Source of the DNA: Desmodesmus armatus
Taxonomy: Eukaryota; Chlorophyta; Chlorophyceae; Sphaeropleales; Scenedesmaceae
Direction of reading: 5' to 3'
DNA length: 64,000 nt
Assembly (NCBI GenBank): GCA_007449985.2
Contig: VIIQ02000674.1
Span: 152,628-216,627, forward strand
Below the pieces are notes generated by a model. The model made no database searches and was not told the DNA's origin. It was given only the letters and a program-made list of their open reading frames with translations. Within the stretch, counting starts at the first letter, position 1; every line of letters starts with the position of its first letter. This document shows, one piece after another, positions 33,101 through 49,659 of the stretch. The position numbers and the translations under genes are program-made.

Positions 33101-33618
33101 AGCAAAAACATGTACCGACAAAGCTCCAAACTGACATATCGCACCAGGGTGCCCACAAGCGGGGCCCCGCAATCGCTGACTTTACAACATGATGTCCATC
33201 CTGAGGGAAGCATGGCCGCCAGTGGCACTCAGTGCACTGCATGCCTCAGTGATGCGGCACCAAAGAACATGGGAGGTTGCCAGCACTACATAGAACGTCT
33301 AACGCCCGGGTGGCGCCAGTACTGCATCGATTCCGTCCTGCTGTTTTTGATGACGTGGGCATACCCTGGATTGTGCAGACTGGGTTTTCACAGGTGGCTG
33401 GTTTTCTGGGCGAGGCTTTCTCATTGTGGGGCTGCTGCTGCCAAGGTGCTAAACGGTTGCTGCTGCTGGTGTGCTGCTGCTGTATGTCTGTCACAAACAG
33501 GCTGCTGATGGCCTTTCCCTGCCTTCCAAGGGCCTGGAGAGTAGTGCTTTTATTTTAAACTCAGATATGACATGATCGGGTACCATATGGCATAGCACTC
33601 ATTGCTCAACGGCAAGCT

Positions 33619-33683
<65 letters not shown>

Positions 33684-34584
33684 GTGAACGTGTATGCTGC
33701 ACCCGTATACCCCTGTCCTGCTCCTTTTGTCCACGCAAGCGTTACTGATGGGCTTGATCCGCTGATGTCCTTATCTCTTCGGCACATCCACAGCTTGATC
33801 CACTATTTGGTGACAGACGGTCTGTTAGTCACCAATTAGTCAACTCGCGCTTGCCCCGCAACCTGGGCCCGAAGACCGCATCAAACGCTTAACATTGTTT
33901 TGCCGAGCACGTTTGTGCTGCCGTGAGGCTTGCGGTGAGTTTTGCATGTGCAAGGATATCGTCCATGTTCATTAGGTCCCCTTTGCAACCAGGCGTTTAT
34001 AGGGGACGGTCGTGACTCCACCGCCACCTACAAATACACACGACTATTGTGGCAATTCACCTTTTTGCATTCCTGCCGCCAGCAGCAGGAGCAATATTTG
34101 CGTTTGCTGCTGCTGCATCCATAACCAGCTGACAAAAAGGATTTTTGTTCCTTATTACCATACTGTTCCGCACCGACTAGCCAAGGCCTGCTGTGGCACC
34201 TCTTGGACCTTACTCCAGACCACTTTTGGCAGTCATGTGTGTGGGTGTGAGACCCGTGCGCTGTATTGGCATCTCTTCCTAAAGGAATCGATGCAATACA
34301 TGCGTCCTTCCAACCGCACACACCACCACCACCATGCAACCTCAGCCCTTAGGTGTGGAAGGGCTCTGCCCAAGGTTGGCAAGCCGGGGAGCCGCACCCA
34401 AGACTGTAGGTGTAGTAGCCCCTGATCCTTCTGTGGACATCATGTCCACTCAGCGGCTCAGCACAGTGTGAGAATCTATGCTTGCTGCACCTGATATTGC
34501 ACCAGGCACACAAGCGCACAAGGCAAACAAGCGCCCAACAACACCCCACAGCAGTCCATTAGCAGCGTGATGTTGACACACTGC
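30192..34584. other. Gene-poor interval after PRP16
   Basis: It holds the PRP16 3' flank (a TGTAA at 31124-31128 is a possible distant poly(A) signal) and a 20-unit CAG run at 33621-33680. One short frame around 31380-31500 reads VVYHARYTQGGMEVMQTQFN and looks exon-like, but it is isolated and cannot be assigned. Other frames lack splice or family support. Confidence 0.5.
33621..33680 (+). repeat. (CAG)20 microsatellite
   Basis: Twenty perfect CAG units between GGCAAGCTTC and CGAGTGAACG. No supported exon surrounds it, so it appears non-coding. Confidence 0.95.
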
Positions 34585-35781
34585 TCAGTACTGCTCCTCC
34601 TTCCGGAACATTTCGAACTTGAACTTGCCAAAGTCCTTTGCAGACACCTTAGGGAGAGGCCCGAAATCGGACTGGAGGTCCTCTAGCTCAACGGCGGTAT
34701 ACTCGCCGATTTCGATAGGCAAAGCCAACGTGACCCAGCCAGCCTCCCACTTCGTCTTGTGAATCCTGCTGCTGACCTTGACTGGCCCACTAGCGAAGTA
34801 CACACCGATGGCCACCGAGGTTGCGACCTCTTGCCGGTCCTGCCGCCTTTCTGTCTTGTTCCTTGCGTGCTTGAGCAGGCTGTCTTTGAGGCGAGGCATG
34901 CTGGGTGAAGCTTCCCTCCTCCTTTCAGGGAGGAAGTAGTTTTTTCCTCCAGCGGTATGTTCCATGGTAAAAGCGCCGGAAGCATCCCCGTCCACCAGCG
35001 CGGCGAAGACCTGGTATGTGTCGAGATGGCCGTTCAAGGTGAGGTCGCCGCAACCAACGGGGCCACATTCCTCTGCTGCGGAAGTGAGGGCGCTGCAAAC
35101 GGTACGGCAGTGCAAAAGAAGGTACGGCAGCGCACAGCGTTGATTTATGGCACAGGACGAATTAGTCAATCTAGAAGCTCGGGCAGGCCCTGCTGACAAG
35201 GCGTGTGCCTGTAGCAGTGATGGCGCCAGTTTGGCATCGCTCACTGTACTTGCCGCAGTCTATTAGTGAAGTTCTTAAGACAACCCCTTGGTGCACTGTA
35301 GATCAATAATCTGATATAATAACTGTCATATTATATTATAATGTCTATATAAAATTATCCCCCCATAGGCCTCACAGGCAGGCCCTGCTTCCTTTTGGGG
35401 AGCAAGAAGCAGAATACGCATGCCTCCCAACGACAAACGGCAGCCCACCTGACAACACATGATGCTGGATGCTGATGCATATGTCACAAGACGTATCACG
35501 TGATCCTGTTGCATGGTGGAGATGCCGCTGTGTTGACAGTGCAGGTGTGCACATGCCAGGAGGAGGGCGACCGTGGGCAAACTCACCATTGGATGGTAGA
35601 GTAGCCCAAGGCTTCTGTATTGGGACTGAGCCGAATACCTTCTTGTTCGTTGATGTCATATCCTGACATCCACGTGCACATGCCTACTGATGTCGTCAAG
35701 GGGTCAAACATCCTTCCTGTGCTTGTGCTGTCGCCCTTGTAGTGCTCCTCGTGGTCAGCCTTGCAGCAGTCCACCTTTAAC
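34585..35781 (-). CDS. Orphan protein, last two exons of an unresolved gene
   Basis: Two minus-strand exons fit together: 35781-35587 (acceptor CACAG|G, donor CAATG|GTGAGT) and 35092-34585 (acceptor TTTGCAG|C), phase 2 to 2, ending TAC TGA at 34585. They encode about 232 residues. The first has a Cys/His-bearing stretch (DCCKADHEEHYKGD) and GRMFDPLTTSVGMCTW. The second is mixed alpha/beta and basic (HARNKTERRQDRQ), ending FKFEMFRKEEQY. I recognise no family. Upstream exons should lie above 35781 but were not identified. The splice fit and non-repetitive composition support a real gene. An alternative single-exon reading starting at 35244 lacks a good leader. Confidence 0.55.
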
Positions 35782-37567
35782 CTGTGGGAAGTGAAGGGGG
35801 AGGGACACAATGTGTGTGAGCAAGGGGCAGAGGGGCAAGTCTGTACGCACAAGAGCACCATCATGTACTGTTGCACCTGGCCGCAGCAAACTCAACTGCA
35901 AGCTCTGACGCCCCCCTCCAGGGGTAGTAACTTACTACCCCTGCCCCCCCTTACTACCCCTGCCCCCCTCGTGATCGTGATCGTGATCGTGCGGCGGCTG
36001 GTCGCTCAAGGACCAGCAGTGGCTGTTGCTGCCTCTGCCTTCTACAACGCTAGTTCATAACGGTTGGTGCGGGGGGGGGGGGGGATTTCAGGCAACTTTG
36101 GACACTATGCTGGACTTTGACTTGGTACTTTCACAATTAGTTATTAACATTTTAAATAACATTTATAAAGAAATGTACGGCCATCTGAGCAGGTTGAAAA
36201 GGGGTGGGTGGGTGGGTGGGTGGGGTCAAGCTGGGTTTCGGTAACTTCCTAGCATGCTGCAAACGTCTTGTAGGAGCATCAGATGAAGCTGGGAGGTAGC
36301 GCATGCAAAAGCTATCGACAAACTGAGTTGATTTAAGCATGTTCTGAGCATCTCCAATTACAATTTACCCCTGAGGCTGCCCATGCCAGTACTAAAGCCG
36401 TGGCACGGAGCCCATGCCAGTACCCAGACATGCGTTACAAGATTGCGCAGACCACACCAAGTCAGCCCCCAGCACCAACGTTCCCTATCCCAGTGTCACA
36501 GTGACCCACCAGCTGTGGATTGGAAGTACCACATGATGTCTCATTGGCAGCAGATGCACCCAGACCACCAGCTTACAGCATGCGCAGAGGAGCAGCAGGA
36601 GTGGTGTGTCAGTGCTACAGAATTGAAGCTTGTTTTGAGCAAGGCAGAGTACAAGGATGTACCAACTGTGTTGTTTCATGTGTGAGATATTTCCAGGGCT
36701 GCACAGCAGTGCTTTGATCACATTGCTGACCGTCCATGCCGTGCCCCACTGCGGCACTGGGACGCCTGAGGTGTCTTGACTGATAGAGCACAGCAACACC
36801 CTTGTGTTCAAATTTGTCACGGTCTCACCAGCTTTCCAGGCTGGCCTCCTCTGGTGCAAGCTCTAAGCCGATAACATGTGGTAAGTCATCCTCGTTATTC
36901 AGGGCGCTTGAACAGTGGAAGCCGTGGCATGACGCGCACAAGTCAGTTTCAAACTCAGCAGTGCCTTCAAGCACTCAGCCATGCTTCGCTCCATTGTCCA
37001 TCCTTGTGCTGCATGTGTTTCTTAGTCGTGGCCTTGTCGGGGTGTCATGGGGGTCAGGGCATATGCTGTCTGCTGTGCATGTACAGTGTACACTGCAGAA
37101 CAAGTAGCTCCTATATAACCTACTGGTCCCTAGCTGTCCCCTCAAAGATTGCTGCAGAGAGCCCCGGTTGTTCTTTCAAACCTGACCAGATGACGAGATC
37201 AGACAGACATGTTCCACGTTTGTCTGCTGGTCGAGCTCCTGGTTGACCCTCCTCCTGTTTGCTGCTGGCGAACATCTACCTGCTCTGCAAAATCAACAGC
37301 CCCTCCGTCAAGACAACAGAGCAGTTGGTAGTTACAAGCCATGACAACAGCAGCACTGGGACCTACCCAAAAGTGCAAGACTTGCACTCAACCAAGGCCT
37401 TGCATAGACGCATGCGCCCATGTTCACCCCAACCTTCCCATCTCAAAGAATCCCATGTCAAACAAGTCCAGTGGACCACAATGTATATACGGTGTCAAGT
37501 GCAGCACACACCCAACCAAGTCCAATCACCACCTTGCCTGCCCTTGAAGTTGATGTTACACAAGTCG
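35782..37567. other. Interval upstream of the orphan gene and 3' of the transporter
   Basis: It contains CTACCCCTGCCCC and CGTGATCGTGAT short tandem repeats near 35930-35990, an AT-rich patch at about 36125-36180, and a minus-strand TGTAA (37336-37332) about 230 nt past the transporter stop. Missing 5' exons of the orphan gene may be here, but none is clear. Confidence 0.45.
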
Positions 37568-41606
<4,039 letters not shown>

Positions 41607-42321
41607 ACAGAACAGCACTTGTGCTTTCGCGTGATCCGTGGTCCGATGTTCATGCAGATCTAATACTGTTGATGGAGCAGGGAAGGACCCAACAGGGGCC
41701 GCTGCTTGCCATAAACAATTAAACGATCTTATGGTATGTTTCCAAGTCACCTGGTCTGCTTTGCTGTCCAGTCAAACTGGAACTGGCGCGGAACGCGTAT
41801 GGCGGTTGACCAAGCGAGGCAGCTCATAAGCAGTGCAAACAAACATGTTGGCCCAATACTTCTCATATTCTGTGATAATTCTACTATGTCTCTCCAATCG
41901 TACCTTATCTTGGCGGTTGTGGCAGTAGCAGGCACGCTGGGAACTGCTCAGTTGTCACCCTGGGCTATGAGCTGGTAGGTGACCCTATAACGAGAGCTGC
42001 CAAGAATCAGGCTTGTGTGAATGCCTGGCATCCAGCTGGCGCATGGTGTTGCGTGAACTACGTGACCTGTCTAGTAAACCTTTTCCTGCATCTCAGGAAG
42101 GTGTGTTACAACCACCAAGTAACCACCAGAAACACCATGACGAGGAGCCTAGTGCGGTTGACTATAACCCTGAACACTCACTCGCCCTCCCCCCTCTGCC
42201 CACCGTGCTGGCGGCCAGCAACTTGCTATTTATAAGTCCCAAAGTCAACAGCAGATGCATTTCGGCATCAGCGACTGTGGAACATCTGATGCATTGCAGC
42301 ATCAGCCACTAGGTAGTAGCA
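41607..42321. other. Interval between transporter and hydrolase A, mostly repeat
   Basis: Upstream flank of the transporter, then the dispersed repeat from 42008, which forms the 3' flank of hydrolase A. No gene seen. Confidence 0.6.
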
Positions 42322-42360
42322 CTATGGATGGAAAGTGCCTCCTGAGGCAATATCAGCCCT
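42008..42360 (+). repeat. Dispersed repeat copy 2, overlapping the hydrolase A 3' end
   Basis: Matches 8565-8912 in opposite orientation. Read on minus, it supplies the last about 13 codons and stop (42324-42322) of the modelled hydrolase gene and a TGTAA at 42110-42106, about 210 nt past the stop. Confidence 0.75.
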
Positions 42361-45300
42361 CAAGGCATCAAGAGTGATGCGAGGGGCCGAGTGGTGGGTG
42401 CGGGCCTCCCTGGCGTCACGGGCCCAGTCATTGGACTTGTCCACCCACCAGCGACCACCACGCAGCTGCATTTGCATCAACAGCAGTTGCCAGCATACAG
42501 GACAGCAACACACACAGGCAGGCAGTGTCAGTAGATAGTCGACGCAGGTCAAGGAGGACGCAGCTGCAGCAAAAGCATAACCATGTACAGCACAGCGCCC
42601 CACGATGCCTGAAGTTTGAGCAAGTATTGGCAGCCGCCGCCAACCTGTGGCTGCTGCTACGGCGTGTTGTTAGGTACTGCATGACAGCCTGCCAGCTGGT
42701 TGGTCAACCAACCTTGAATGTAGTGCTCAGCTGCCGCAACCTCGCCAACGCTTGCAAAATCTAAAGCCTCAAGGAGAGCTGTACATAGGCTGTACTACAC
42801 CGTACAGTGCAGTGTGGGCATGCAGTGCACTTCTAACGATTGCTCGCTGTTGTCAAGACATCAGCCGTCAACTAAATGCCGCAAGCTTGCCCACCAGTCG
42901 GCCCTATAGCATTTTCAAAGGTTTGGGGTTGTGGTTTAGGGTTGCCCCACCCCACCCCACTCTCTGCCACACTCACCGCCATGTACTTGATGCAGCCCAT
43001 CTCGCGCCAGTCAACCTTGCCAAGCTCAATGCGGTTCCACTGAGGTGTGTTGGCAGAGCGGTAGTAGTAGTCGCTGTAACGGTGGTCACTGCGGGGCAAC
43101 ACCACACAGCAGAAGTGCAGACGGCAGTGTCATGACAATGCATGACCCATGTTGAAACACGGTGCTTTCCGTGACCTATTGCTGGGCAGGGGCGCTGTTG
43201 ATGCCTGCCGTTAAAAAGTCATCTTACGGGCTACTTTGCAGACCCCTCCTAGCACGTGGCTCTGGATAACACTCCGAGTCGGATTGTCAGGCTGTGAGGG
43301 TTAACTGGCTGGTGCAATAGCCTGGCTGTTAGGACAAAGCCGACAACCCCAGAACAGCCTAGCTGGGCTGTTTGACCATTTGCACCGAGGTCCTCTGTGC
43401 ACATGGTGAACAGCCCAGCTAGGCTGCTATGGGGTTGTCAGCCGCGTTTACTAGCCAGGCTATCCTACTGGCCGAGCTGTCACATCAGTCCTGACAAGCT
43501 CGAAGTTTCTAGGATGATGAAACATGGCACGCAGGCATCAAATCGCACTCACGCAATGAATGAAAACCACACGATGTCGCGATGGGTGTTGCCTCCTGGG
43601 TACTGCTGGCCACCTGCATCATCAATGCCCTTGGGCAGGTATGTAGACTGCATGATGTTCATTGCAGCGATGATGGAGGGGTTGGTGTCAGGCTGGCCGT
43701 TGACTGCATACCGGGGGCTAGTCTCAATGTACTTGGGCCTGAGGTGCAGAGCAGAGAGGGGGGGGGGGGGGGGATGAGCAAAACAGGAGCAGTGCAGGGG
43801 CAGAAATATGGTCAAATTCCTGCACGGCGTAGTTAACGCTTAGTCGACTAAGCGCCAGTGAGATATGCTGGATTGTGCTGTGATATCCCTGCCAGAAAGT
43901 CTCTCTTGCCTTGAAGGCGGCTGACCATCATAAATTCACAGCTGCTAGCTGACAATTTTTCCAGAGGGAGATACATGGGGCTTAGCCCAAGCTGCAGTGT
44001 CTACAGCATGCAGAACATCACATTGCCAGGTATGTTACGCACCACTCCCAATTGTACCCAGGTGTGGGCAGGTATGCAGCACGGATGAATCTGTGGGAAG
44101 AGTTGAAGCTCCCAGGAAGGTCTAGGAACTCGCTGTCATGGAAAGTGATGTATTGGGTGGCGGGGATGGTAGACTCCCAGTCTGCAGCAACGCAAAGCAA
44201 ATAAGCACCAGCAGCAGAGAGCAGTGTAAGGGGTTGACCGTTTTGAGGCAAGCATGAGTGCAGGGATTGTGTTGCAAGCCCCAGAAAAAGTGTGGCAGGA
44301 GTCAGCAGGCGTAAAGCGCAGCTGCAGGCGGTGACGTGCTTCTGTTCTGTTGTATAGCCGCGCATGTAATGCATGGCGACAGTGGCTGCATGTTCACAAA
44401 AGCTGACAACCACCAGAAGAACACTCAGTGTAGGCACTGCGCGCAGCATGCACTGCTGCAAAACAGCCACTTACTCTTATAGTAGGCGGTCTGTTCGCCC
44501 CAGAGCGGGTTGTTGGCCAGCGCTCCCTGATATTCTGTGCTGTCGTACCACTGCAGCACATAGAGGCACAGCACAGCGCAGCATGTCAAATCATCACTCC
44601 ATGATGCACACAGCACTACAACGCATGGCACATTGCACCCCAATACAACCGACTCATGCTTGCCGGGAGTCTTGTATGTATTGCATGCAACTCAGCGCAG
44701 CTGGTGCGTTGGGTGCTTGCTGGGTGGTTGCTGTTGCTGGAACACCCTTTGACTTGCACGGCTGTGACACGGGATCAGTGTCCACACTGCATATATGTAT
44801 ATAGTAGCAGTCACACATGCACGCGCGATACGCGTGTGAACTGTCAGCGGCACCGCGACCGCGACCGCGACGCAGCCAGGAAGGTGGCGATGTCAATTAC
44901 CAACATAGTATGACAAATATAGGACATGGCAAGATACCTGCAGATTGTTGGGCCCGGAGTACTCGATGACCATCGACCTGCCGCTGTTGTCGTGGATGTT
45001 GTAGTGCAGTGTGGAGTAGTTGGTCTGGAAGCTGATCCTTGTGACAATCTCGATGTTGGGGTTCAGCACTGCAAGGGCGCGGCAGGAACGCAACAGCCAG
45101 CACACAAGCAGAAGTTTGCAACAGCCAGCACCGTGCTGGTTCTGCTTGGCAAGCAGAAGTTTAGGTTCCTGTATGCATCTACACCACCTCAGTCACTGAG
45201 TGAACGGGACGCATGCCAAGCGGATAGGGGCAGTCGTGGCTGGGCACCAATGTATATCTGTGACGGTCACTACATGATGTAGCTGATGCCGCTGCAAGCT

Positions 45301-47050
45301 GTCCTGCCGGGCTAAGCCAGAACGGGCACCGTGGCAGTTCTGCGCTGTACTACAGCTGTACTACAGTAGTAGTGTAGTGTAGTAGTGACTACAGTGTGGC
45401 TGACTCACCCAGGTTCAGTTTCTTTGCTTCCAGGTCTGCCCAGACGGCATCCACAGACTCATAACGAGCCAGTAGGTAGTTGACGATGTCCTGCAGGCAT
45501 CATGCACAGCATAGCACAGCACATCAGCAAGCGCAACAGTGGATGATTGTATTCATGATCACAAGGTCACTGCAAGGCTTGCTGTCGGCCAGGTGACAGG
45601 TATGCACATACTATGTGATCTGAGAATGCCGCATTCACGATGATTGTATGTCGCAGTTATTCCAGTATGTCATACCGCAGCCTGGCGGAGTGTTGCTTCA
45701 TCCTGTCATGCATAAACTGCAAAGGCAGAGTTGGGACTCACAAGTTGCTCCACTGCTGGCCCCTCTCCGCTGTAGCGGTTGATACCTGCAGCGACAGCAG
45801 CAGTAGTTCATGGCGTCAACTTGTGGGTTTATCAGCACACTGGGCGTAGGCTGTTGAGGCGGCAAAAAGCCATGCCAGAGTGACACCAGAGGCTTTTGCT
45901 TGGAGCCTCCGTGCAGATATTCACTGGACAGGGAATTTCTGCTGCCATGATGGCATACTATGGGCCGCTGAACTGCAAATGCTGTATCAAGATATGCCCA
46001 GGCTGCCTTTTGAAAGGGCGGTAAGGCTGGGTTCTGACCCAGTTGAGTAGTAGTAACAGAAGCAGTAGCAGAAGCATCACTGGGCCCAAGAGCATGCGCA
46101 GTCACTCGGAGGCTGCACACACAGCGCGCACCTGTGGATGATGGCTGCATCAGTCCTGACACGTGAAGGCCCTTGGTGTTGAAACCTGCAGTGCAGAAGC
46201 GGTTGAAAAAAGTCAGCATGAGCAACACCAATTTTGACTGCAGCTTTGAAATATGGTACATCACCAACAGAGCCTGCGACACACCGTATTGCTATGCAAG
46301 CCGAGTCTGTCGAGCAGCAAATGCATGGCTCCTCAGGCTGAGCTGCGTTTCAGTCTGCTGCTCAAACGTAAGTCCGGCTTTCCAACCTGCTGGCTTACCT
46401 TCAGAGCAAGACCCTGGCCAGGTCTCTGAGTTTACCCTCAGGCCGGGGTCAGCAGCCTCCAGCATGAGGGCAAAGATGTCTTCTGAAGCAGTCACGCAGA
46501 CAAAGCTGTGCTTCACTTGTGCTGACCTGCCAAGCGAGCTGTAGGTGCGGCCAGTCACGGGTAGGAGGGACAGCTTAAGGCCTGCTGGGACGAATGCCAG
46601 GTTGTTTAGGTAGGTGCTTGGGAGGTCGAGGTGACGCCATGTGATGTAGTTTCTGGTGTTGTTGGGGTCCCTGTAGGAGCCACTCGTGCAAGCGTTTGCT
46701 CCGAGGGCACCTGCGGATATCGGAGGGCAGCAAGGATGGGCAGAGCAGCTTGGGGATGCAAATATCTGTAGGTGGTGCAAGTGACCCAACCACCATCTGC
46801 TGCTGCTTGGAAGCAAGGAGCGGCCTGAATGGCCAGATATACTGGTTCTCTTACTGATTATTGGTTAACCTCAAGCAAATTAAGATTTATGAGTCGCTGG
46901 ATACTGCGATGCACGGCACTATTCCGCTGCACTACAGCAGCAGCACACCCTGCTGCGTGCCCTGTCAGCCGGTTCTAAATCGAAGGCGGCATGCTTACCA
47001 AGTAAAAGTATACAGGCAAGTGCCTGCAAAGTCCGCTGTCCAGCGGCCAT
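42322..47050 (-). CDS. Secreted choloylglycine-hydrolase-like Ntn hydrolase (A)
   Basis: Eleven exons, all phases matching: 47050-46999, 46710-46399, 46185-46132, 45785-45742, 45490-45409, 45068-44938, 44550-44475, 44181-44058, 43738-43553, 43088-42977, 42465-42322; about 438 aa. A signal peptide (aa 1-24, LQALACILLLGALGANA) ends just before Cys25, the expected N-terminal nucleophile. Arg43 and Asp46 match the catalytic pair of the family. Further marks are EGFNTKGLHVSGL, LHYNIHDNSGRSMVIEY, the ALANNP asparagine (aa ~238) and SSHRFIRAA (Arg ~284). Relatives cleave linear amides: bile-salt conjugates, penicillin V, N-acyl lactones or acylethanolamides. The natural substrate here is unknown; secretion fits an extracellular or vacuolar N-acyl-amide hydrolase. 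The last exon is the weakest, since its end lies in a dispersed repeat. Confidence 0.85.
43286..43495. repeat. Foldback element (about 95-bp arms) in a hydrolase A intron
   Basis: GACAACCCCAGAACAGCCTAGC...GTTTGACCA is mirrored by TGGTGAACAGCCCAGCTAGG...GGGGTTGTC, and pairing continues outward (GTCAGGCTGTGAGGG against a diverged TGTCACATCAGTCCTGAC). A spacer of about 12-20 nt separates the arms. It lies between exons 43738-43553 and 43088-42977. Confidence 0.88.
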
Positions 47051-49659
47051 CCTGGTAGCGTATGTTACTGACTCGAGTTTGCTTTGTGTGTGCGTGACTC
47101 AAAATGGATGCTTGAACAGAAACAGGGCTACTGAGCAAAGTGTGGCCAGTTCCCGAGAGTATGCCGACACAAAACAACTAGTCGGGGTCCAAACCCTGCA
47201 CCAAACCATGCTAATGGTCAAAGCGGTGGTATCAAGTAAGCGAGTTCTAATTAAAGGGTTAACGAGTGTCTCGATGATGAATCCAGCTTTGTTTGCTGTT
47301 CAGCAGCGTCATGCTCACAGCTCTGGGGGGCACCCCAGGGATGGAGCGCAAGCATTAAAAAGCACGCAATAACCTCTAAAATGCTCATATCAAGAAGCAC
47401 AGCTTTGCCCAATCCGGGTCTGGCGACTTTTCGCCCATGCGTCATCAGCTTGGCTTTGCCCAGAAACGGCACCAGCTGGACCTGCAGGATTACCCACAGC
47501 CGGACTCTTATCACACACGGCACTCACAAAGCAGGAATCAGCTCCATTAATATTAGATGCTACTCAAAATAGCTGTTGAAGCATAGTCTTTGCCTGAAGC
47601 GCACAGGCTGGGCCCTGGTGTCGCTTTGAGGTCACCACACCCATCTTGGCCTTCAATCCTTCATTACAGCATGGTGCCTGCAGCTGGGCATTGGAAACGT
47701 TGCCTGGTGCCCAACTTCAATGTTTCCCCCCTGAGCCTCAGCTTGAAGCATTTCACTTCGGAATGAATACAAAAACTGCCCCCCCCCCCCCCCCCCCCCG
47801 ACCCTCCCCCACCCCGGCCTCCCAAGTTGGGAGCCCCAACAAGCGTCAACTGCGATGCCTATGGGCAAGACAGCTTTGCAGCTGACTTTTCGACTGAAAA
47901 TTTTTGATTGAATTCTGGAAGCTTCCCTGACTGGGTATGCAAAGGCACCCCAGTTGGCGCCACACTCACGCCAACTTGAACTTCTGAGGTGCATGCGCAC
48001 GCCAACCTCACAGGGTGGACCCTGACTTGTTCAAACTGCCATCTGACAACCTGCACCGGCCACCATTCAAAAGTGCTCTCAGATGGTGTCTGCTGGGCAG
48101 CCTGCCCTGCTGACGTTTAGCATAGTGGCTGGCAGTTGCTGGCAAGGCTTGCCAAACCTCCACCCCACTGGCTGTTTTAACCCCGGGTGATGGTCACAGG
48201 TGCTACAGTGTGCTTCATGCCCACCTCTTCTGGAACAGACGAATGCCTCCCAGGGCAATGTTGGTTGCAAAACTCGACCATCCTGTTTGTAACATACAAA
48301 CACAGGGCTTCCTGAGCAAGTCATGCATACGCCGTAAAGGTCACAGGGTCAACATGGCGGGCGCAAATCAGTTTGATGCCATTAGTGAATTCGTCAGTGA
48401 TCGCAAAGTGGCAGTCATCGCGTTTGTTGTGCCACCACAGTTGCCGGAGTCTGCAGCAACATGCGCACTAGCGCTGGACCGGCCATGCGCACAGTGTTGA
48501 GCTATTATTCTCAGCGCTACTGTCAATTGGCATGTGCTGCCAGCATGTATGAGTGAGCACTGTTTGGTGCTGCACAGTACGCTGGGCTGGGCGCACCGTA
48601 TGGACAGTAGTTACAGGGGATGCACAATATCGCATTCCTCAGGTCTGCTTTGCGTGGCTGTTGCGGTTGTGACTGTGAAGCCTGGCATACACATGTGCAC
48701 TACACATGTTAGCCTAAGGATGATCAGATGCAGCCTTGGGCCAGCGACGCTTGCTTCATGTGCTGATGTGTGACAAAGCAGACAAGTTGTTGCCCCTGCT
48801 GCATTGTACTGGGAGCATCTGCTGCAAAGGGTACAAATCACTGCTCAAGATCTTGGGCAGGCAGGTGCTGAAAGGTCCCTATCACTTGCGAATGCCCCCC
48901 CCCCCTCCGTGATGATCACATGGAGTGAGGGCATCCTGTGCACCCGGCTGGGCCAGGCTAGTCCAGGGCATGAAGCTTCGAAAACTAAGCCACCACTAGG
49001 GGAGTGAAGTAAGCACCCCCCATACACAAATAAACCTTCACAATCCTCATGCCAGTGCCTGAAACGGACACATCCAATCATCGAATGTTCAGCAGCTGCT
49101 GGCATGCCCATGCTGCGCAGCTCAGTTTGCAAGCCCACTGAGTTTCCTTGGCCTCAGCAACGGCATGTACTCAAGCTGAAGGGATGTGCCGCGCACGTAG
49201 CAGCGTGAAATGCAAAACAGTCACACCCGTTCGACCTTGTGTCCATGCGCAGCATTGTGTCCATGACGCGATATGCAATGCGTCATCACCATGATGGGAC
49301 CGAAGAGTCATCCAAGCACTGGCAGGACCATACATATAATTTTACTATCATATATGGTTTCAAGAAGAGAGTTATACCTGCCGTGGTCATATGAGTTATG
49401 ATTACCCGATTACCCATCTTGCCCAAACCTGCACGCCTGGCTTGCAACATACGGTATGGGTATATTCAGCAACAAAGAAATGTTTATAGTCAATATTAAA
49501 GATATATTGAATCAGTCGAGCAGGGCGCGGTGAATGCATATCGTGAAACCCCAATTCCGGGTTTGGGTACCGCCAGGCCTCATACGCCAGCAACCACAGC
49601 TCTACATTCATTGAATGCGAATGCTGATGAACATGCTACTCTCACTTCAGGAACAAAAG
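47051..49659. other. Shared upstream region of the divergent hydrolase pair
   Basis: About 2.6 kb between two head-to-head starts. It includes a C-run (47780-47799) with flanking CCCACCCCGGCC-type sequence, another C-run near 48897, and an AT-rich patch with TATA-like words at about 49330-49510 close to hydrolase B. A frame at 48354-48500 (MAGANQFDAISEFVSDRK...) is short and unplaced. No other gene seen. Confidence 0.55.
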
